Assembly: GCA_016192885.1 (NCBI GenBank)
Contig: JACPTH010000230.1
Coordinates: 1 to 18,011, forward strand
Origin: a bacterium
GTDB lineage: Bacteria > Muiribacteriota > Ozemobacteria > Ozemobacterales > Ozemobacteraceae
DNA: 18,011 nt
Direction of reading: 5' to 3'
Shown: positions 14,079-18,011 of the stretch, piece after piece
How the letters are laid out: every line of letters starts with the position of its first letter
How positions within the stretch are numbered: the first letter of the stretch is position 1
Notes under the pieces: generated by a model
What the model saw: the letters and a program-made list of their open reading frames with translations, nothing else
Database searches by the model: none
What the model was told of the DNA's origin: nothing
Program-made: the position numbers and the translations under genes

Positions 14079-15826
14079 CAACCGTTTTCGGTTATTTCCT
14101 GGTATTCGCTTTTAGATGTGATCGAGCTTCTATTCAGTTTCATGAGCGCGGCATAAAAGGCGAAAGAAAGAACAAGCCCGATTGTCCAGGAATTTTCTTG
14201 AATGTTTCTTCCTGATATTCCCAAATCGAATTTGAGGGTGAGAATGAAAGGAATTACCGAGAGGAAGTATGCAATAAATGCTATCCAATTAATTCCGTAA
14301 CGAAAATTGTATTTTCCTGTATTTGGAATATATAGATCTTTTAAATTCAATCTCTGCCTGTGAATGAAATAATAATCCGCCAAATACAAACCGGCAAGAG
14401 GCCCAAGAAATGAACCGTAAGTTCCGAGCCAGCCGAAAATATAACCTGACGGCTCTGAAAGTAGTTTCCATGGTTGAATCAAGAAGCCGATAATGCCGGT
14501 TATGATCGCCCCAATGCGATAGGAAATAATGCGTGGAGCAAGGTTGGAGAAGGCATTGGCGGGGGCAACGACATTTGCTGCGATGTTCGTGGTAATGGTC
14601 GCCAGAAAAATTGCGAACCCCCCGATAATAGAAAGAATGGGAGAGTTGAACCGGGCTAATAATTCGGACGGGTCCCAAATTGCTTGGCCGAAAACGACGA
14701 TCGAACCGAGAGTCCCGCAAACACCGACGAACGCATAGAATCCCATTGTGGCGGGCAGACCAATTACTTGCCCCAATACTTGGTCCCGTTGGCTTTTTGC
14801 ATAGCGCGAAAAATCCGGAATATTTAGCGCTAGGGTCGCCCAAAATGAAATCATCCCATTCAGAGAAGGAAGAAAGATTCTGACAAATGTGATCCCTCCG
14901 AGAAATTCATTGGGTCTGTCGGTCGCCTTAAACAATTCCCAAATCCCACCCGCGACATAAAACGCCCATAAAATCAAGATTCCACCAATGCCGATAAGAA
15001 TCGGAGCGCCCCATGTCTCCATCCATTTTATCGACTCCGCCCCTTTATAACCGATCCATACGTTGATAATCCAGAATATCAAAAATGAAAAAACCATTCC
15101 CAGGGAAATGACGTACCTTTTGCTTTCTGAAAATTTCGCTTGGAAAGTCATTGAATCATTTATCGCGGTTTCGAGCTCGGCCTCTTTTTTAGCAAGGTCA
15201 TCACCCTTGGCAGCCTGAAGTTTTGCAATTTCTTGTTTTAAATTTTTTACCGCGTTCTTCGATTTCAACAAAGCTTTGTAAGCCGTTGAAACCTCCGCAA
15301 TAGCGCGATCGGTCTCTTTATTTGGGTCGAAAACATATACCCATTGCTTATCTAAGTCGTTCCAAAAGTCAAAACTTTGGGTCAGCGCGACGTTTAAAAA
15401 TTGCCCCCCTATCCAGCACTGAATTCCAAACCAACCGCAAGCTACGCCGGCTCGTAACAATGCCGGAAGATGCGCTCCCCTTGAGCCGAAACTTGCCCGA
15501 CAAAAAATCGGATACGGAATGCCATATTTCGTTCCGGCGAAAGCGATCATCGCCATTGGAATAAGTACTATCGCGTTGCCAAGGAAAACCGTCATAATCG
15601 CCTGCCACCAATTCATACCTGAATTGATCAAACCGGATGCAAGGGTATATGTTGGGACGCAAACGGCCATTCCTATCCATAAAGAGGCGAAATGCCGGAC
15701 GTTCCAGGTCCTTTGGGATATGGGAACGGGCTTTAAATCCTCGTTAAAGAGCGGGCTCTCTTTTAATGATTCAATCGTCTCGGTTGTCAGTTCAACTAGC
15801 GTTCCGGCCTCTCTCTGTACCTTCAC
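14078..15826 (-). CDS. NCS1-family nucleobase/hydantoin transporter with coiled-coil insertion
   Basis: A 582-residue sodium- or proton-coupled symporter of the NCS1 (Mhp1/PucI-like) family, inner membrane. Family marks: the N-terminal RTWNVRHFASLWIGM segment, GTKYGIPYPIFCRASFG, LLRAGVACGWFGIQCWIGG (about 123-141), PDFSRYAKS, and the C-terminal ADYYFIHRQRLNLKDLY. About twelve hydrophobic spans are visible. Between spans 3 and 4, residues about 155-238 are a charged insertion whose part 172-228 reads as a coiled coil (Ala/Lys/Glu/Leu-rich); relatives have only a short loop there. GTG start with GAGGG 5 bases upstream. Substrate cannot be assigned: purines, hydantoins, allantoin and uracil are all possible. 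No catabolic genes are nearby; it is coupled to the acyltransferase gene instead. Confidence 0.9.
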   Translation of the reverse strand: MKVQREAGTLVELTTETIESLKESPLFNEDLKPVPISQRTWNVRHFASLWIGMAVCVPTYTLASGLINSGMNWWQAIMTVFLGNAIVLIPMAMIAFAGTKYGIPYPIFCRASFGSRGAHLPALLRAGVACGWFGIQCWIGGQFLNVALTQSFDFWNDLDKQWVYVFDPNKETDRAIAEVSTAYKALLKSKNAVKNLKQEIAKLQAAKGDDLAKKEAELETAINDSMTFQAKFSESKRYVISLGMVFSFLIFWIINVWIGYKGAESIKWMETWGAPILIGIGGILILWAFYVAGGIWELFKATDRPNEFLGGITFVRIFLPSLNGMISFWATLALNIPDFSRYAKSQRDQVLGQVIGLPATMGFYAFVGVCGTLGSIVVFGQAIWDPSELLARFNSPILSIIGGFAIFLATITTNIAANVVAPANAFSNLAPRIISYRIGAIITGIIGFLIQPWKLLSEPSGYIFGWLGTYGSFLGPLAGLYLADYYFIHRQRLNLKDLYIPNTGKYNFRYGINWIAFIAYFLSVIPFILTLKFDLGISGRNIQENSWTIGLVLSFAFYAALMKLNRSSITSKSEYQEITENG

Positions 15827-15864
15827 TAATCCCTCGCTCTTTCAATAATAAATTTAACTGACCG

Positions 15865-15893
15865 AGTATAAAAAAATGAGCTGAATATGTCAA
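15865..15893 (-). promoter_or_regulatory. Near-consensus sigma-70 promoter of the transporter operon
   Basis: On the - strand TTGACA (complement of 15888-15893), a 17-base spacer and TATACT (complement of 15865-15870): six of six and five of six matches at ideal spacing. Transcription would start near 15858, about 32 bases before the GTG start at 15826. This is the strongest promoter in the window. Confidence 0.8.
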
Positions 15894-15924
15894 CGATAAG
15901 CAGGGGATTGTAAAAGCATGAATC

Positions 15925-15953
15925 TTGACATTGCGATCAAATTCATTTAGTTT
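15925..15953 (+). promoter_or_regulatory. Candidate promoter of the efflux operon
   Basis: TTGACA at 15925-15930 followed by a 17-base spacer and TAGTTT at 15948-15953. The -35 is perfect but the -10 is weak (3/6). It is arranged back-to-back with the transporter promoter, with -35 boxes about 31 bases apart, so one regulator bound between them could affect both. Confidence 0.45.
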
Positions 15954-16057
15954 ATGTTTCAATTATTAAATGATAAAATATTAATTTGAACGGTTTTACA
16001 TCCCCCAAAAATGTTGGGTTTTCTCCCGAGAGCGGTGAAAAAAAGGCGAAAATTACC

Positions 16058-17395
16058 TTGACTGCCAAATCAACCCGTTTCTTTTTTTGCGGGGCGTTGA
16101 TTTTTGCATCGATAAATGCCTGCGCACCATATCTTTTTTCAGAGGAAGCGCCCGCGACTTTTAGTCTCAAGGCTTGTCTTGAATACGGGCTTTCCAAGCA
16201 TCCAAACCTCCAACAAGCCGACGGTGCACTTAAATCCGCTGAGGCGAAGATTGGGCAAATTCGCTCAGGAATGGGAACCAAAGTTAATTTGCAATCTTCC
16301 TTTAATCGTCAAAGACAAGAACGCAGAAGGGTTTTGACAACCTCGAGGATTTCCCTTTCTTCCGACGATTTAATCGACAGTTCAAGTAATTCGCTTACCG
16401 TAAAAAAACTACTAATGGATAGCGGGAAAACAAATGAGCGCGTAAAAAGCGGCCAGCTTTCCCTTAAAGCCGCGCGGTATGATAAATTGTGGCAGGAAGT
16501 ATTGGTAGCCTCAGACATCAAGGCGGCTTATTTCAAAGCTCTTCAGGCAAAAGCGCTAATCGCCGTTCAAGAAGACGCTCTTAGCAGATATCAAGTCCAT
16601 CTTGATAAAGTTCGCAGCTTTGTTGAAATCGGCGTCCGACCTCCTTACGATATTACCAAAGCGGAAGTTGATGTCGCTAATTCGCAGGTCGCATTAATAA
16701 AAGCTGAGAGCGACTTTCGTGTAGCTTTATCTGTTTTAGCAAAAACAACCGGCATCGATCGGGAAATAGCCGTTGAAAGTACAATCAAAAACGAGAAGCC
16801 CGGGTTCCCAATAATAGATAAAGAAACCCTTTTGTCCGAAACCCTGCAACGGTTTGATCTTTCAGCCGCATCTTGCCGTGCGATTTCCACCGAGCACCAA
16901 ATTGGCGAGGCAAGGAAAGGTTTGTCCCCGACCCTTTCGGGCGGAGCGGGTTACGATTGGTCGGGTTCGGTTACCCCCATGGACCGTTCATGGAATATGA
17001 ACCTAAGCATTTCGGTTCCTTTTCTTGACGGACGTTTAACAAAATTTCAGATACGAGACGCGGAAGGGATCTTTCAGTCAAATCAGGCTAAAGTACAACA
17101 ATTAAAATTGGCCGCCAAATCCGATCTCGAAGTTGCAATCAGCGGGGTAATAGATTCCTTTAAACGCCTTGACGCGACTGAGATTCTTTTGCGACAGACA
17201 AGCGAGACATTAAAATTGGCGGAAGGGAGATACGACGCAGGGGTGGGTTCTCCTATAGAAATAACCGATGCGAGAACTTCATATTCCGGCGCGCAGGGCA
17301 GTTTTATTACCGCATTTTATGATAGTTTGATTTCCCTCACCAAGCTTGATGCGGCCCGAGGAAAGTTGCCCGAGGAAATTAATTTTGAATTCTAA
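16058..17395 (+). CDS. TolC-family outer-membrane efflux protein
   Basis: Outer-membrane factor that would form a trimeric channel with an adaptor and an inner-membrane pump. From TTG 16058 it has 446 residues: a signal sequence (hydrophobic FFFCGALIFASI), then the TolC start FSLKACLEYGLSKHPNLQQA, a long alpha-helical segment, a central SVPFLDGRLTKFQIRDA segment (the typical second-repeat entry after the beta strands), and the closing helices with LAEGRYDAGVGSPIEITDA. The two-fold internal repeat of the family is visible. An upstream in-frame TTG at 15986 would add 24 residues ahead of the signal sequence and has no ribosome-binding site, so 16058 is preferred, though its AAGG is 11 bases away. 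The adaptor gene starts 21 bases after the stop: same operon. Confidence 0.9.
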   Translation: MTAKSTRFFFCGALIFASINACAPYLFSEEAPATFSLKACLEYGLSKHPNLQQADGALKSAEAKIGQIRSGMGTKVNLQSSFNRQRQERRRVLTTSRISLSSDDLIDSSSNSLTVKKLLMDSGKTNERVKSGQLSLKAARYDKLWQEVLVASDIKAAYFKALQAKALIAVQEDALSRYQVHLDKVRSFVEIGVRPPYDITKAEVDVANSQVALIKAESDFRVALSVLAKTTGIDREIAVESTIKNEKPGFPIIDKETLLSETLQRFDLSAASCRAISTEHQIGEARKGLSPTLSGGAGYDWSGSVTPMDRSWNMNLSISVPFLDGRLTKFQIRDAEGIFQSNQAKVQQLKLAAKSDLEVAISGVIDSFKRLDATEILLRQTSETLKLAEGRYDAGVGSPIEITDARTSYSGAQGSFITAFYDSLISLTKLDAARGKLPEEINFEF

Positions 17396-17416
17396 CATTC
17401 CTAGAAGGATGCATAC

Positions 17417-18011
17417 ATGAGACACTATTGCCTTTGGCCTTTTATTCTTTTTTCCATCGGTATTGTGGGCGGAGGCTGGTTTTACTACAATAAAAAAAAT
17501 GCGAAAAATGAATGGCTTATCGACCGGGTTGATGAAGGAAACATTAGGCAATCCATTTCGGCTACCGGTTCTTTAGGAGCTTTGATTACGGTCGAGGTGG
17601 GCTGTCAGATTAGCGGAATCATCGCTTCCATCAGCGCAGATTTTAACGATTCGGTGAAAGAGGGACAACTTATCGCTCAGATTGACCCATCCACCTTCGA
17701 AGCGCAGGTACAGCAGGCATCAGCTAACTTGGAAAATTCCAAGGCGGGAGAACGCAACGTTGCCGCTCAAATTCAAAATCTGAAAGGAAATCTTCTTACC
17801 GCTAAAGCCGACCAAAAAGTTACCGAAGCGAATTTGAAGAAATCCCAGGTTGCCCTTGAAGACGCTTTGCGGAATCTAAAAAGAATGAGCGAATTGTTTT
17901 CAAAAAAATTAATTTCGACGTCGGAAAAAGATTCCGCGCAAAGCGGCGCGGATTCGGCAAAAGCCGCCGTTGAGGCCTCTAATGCTCAGATTGAAGCGAG
18001 CAAAGCTAAAT
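17417..18011 (+). CDS. MacA/HlyD-type periplasmic adaptor, 3' end outside the window
   Basis: The first 198 residues of a membrane-fusion protein. A single N-terminal membrane anchor (about residues 5-24) is followed by ISATGSLGA, the lipoyl-type half-motif VEVGCQISGIIASISADFND, and GQLIAQIDPSTFEAQVQQA. A long Ala/Glu/Lys coiled-coil hairpin then runs to the window edge. VEVGxQxSG with DFNDxVKEGQL is typical of MacA-like adaptors that work with MacB-type ABC exporters or with other pumps through TolC. AAGGA lies 7 bases before the ATG. The remaining lipoyl, barrel and membrane-proximal domains, and probably an ABC transporter, lie beyond 18011. Confidence 0.9.
   Translation, partial: MRHYCLWPFILFSIGIVGGGWFYYNKKNAKNEWLIDRVDEGNIRQSISATGSLGALITVEVGCQISGIIASISADFNDSVKEGQLIAQIDPSTFEAQVQQASANLENSKAGERNVAAQIQNLKGNLLTAKADQKVTEANLKKSQVALEDALRNLKRMSELFSKKLISTSEKDSAQSGADSAKAAVEASNAQIEASKAK

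Noticed and set aside
13739..14215. A 158-codon + strand frame
   Set aside because: It is antisense to the acyltransferase and the end of the transporter, both of which have family motifs.
14289..14843. A 184-codon - strand frame
   Set aside because: It is a shifted frame inside the transporter gene; the transporter frame has the family motifs.
16001..16035. Attenuator-like hairpin (CCCAA/TTGGG then TTTT) ahead of the TolC-like gene
   Set aside because: The stem is only five pairs and the T-tract is four bases; too weak to call.
1..18011. CRISPR arrays, prophage, insertion sequences or defence genes
   Set aside because: No regularly spaced repeats, transposase, integrase or nuclease-like proteins were found on either strand.

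Overview
The window reads as chromosomal core DNA from an uncultivated, moderately AT-rich bacterium with two membranes. A lipid A-type lauroyl acyltransferase homologue, a TolC-type outer-membrane factor and a periplasmic adaptor point to an outer membrane with LPS. Three features instead recall Firmicutes: a RemB/YaaB-like gene just ahead of gyrB, a large (about 270 nt) SRP RNA with an Alu domain, and a tRNA-Ser / SRP RNA / dnaX order like that of Bacillus subtilis. I cannot place the phylum from sequence reading alone; a diderm lineage outside the Proteobacteria fits best. I see no transposase, integrase, phage gene or CRISPR array.

Layout, left to right. 1-5630 is a replication/topology operon on the + strand: the 3' part of a DUF721 (DciA-like) zinc-ribbon protein, a RemB-like regulator, gyrB and gyrA, closely packed or overlapping. 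5739-6080 is an FtsB/DivIC-type division protein. 6081-7277 is an RNA district: a REP-like hairpin, five tRNA genes (Ser-UGA, Ser-GCU, Arg-GCG, Ser-CGA, Ser-GGA), then SRP RNA starting about five bases after the last tRNA. The district is bracketed by two copies of a 33-bp direct repeat. dnaX (tau/gamma) follows, 7278-9020. 9021-9525 has no credible gene; it is AT-rich, full of inverted repeats, and carries a same-strand cluster of DnaA boxes (two perfect), so it is a candidate replication origin or DnaA-binding locus. 9526-10140 is an unrecognised lipoprotein, followed by a stretch able to form hairpins. 10357-13164 is a large GAF / SpoIIE-type phosphatase with its own promoter.

On the - strand, an NCS1-family transporter (15826-14078) and an LpxL/HtrB-like acyltransferase (14078-13194) form a translationally coupled pair behind a near-consensus sigma-70 promoter. 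The transporter carries an unusual charged coiled-coil insertion of about 85 residues. Divergent from it, a TolC-like outer-membrane factor and the start of a MacA/HlyD-type adaptor form an efflux operon that runs off the right edge.

Most genes are recognisable housekeeping functions. The points most worth a second look are the DnaA-box cluster beside dnaX, the complete set of four serine tRNA isoacceptors in one cluster fused to SRP RNA, a tRNA-Arg with a GCG anticodon, the 33-bp repeats flanking the RNA cassette, the coiled coil inside the transporter, and the disordered insertion plus variant GyrA box in GyrA. I found no clear new multi-gene system.
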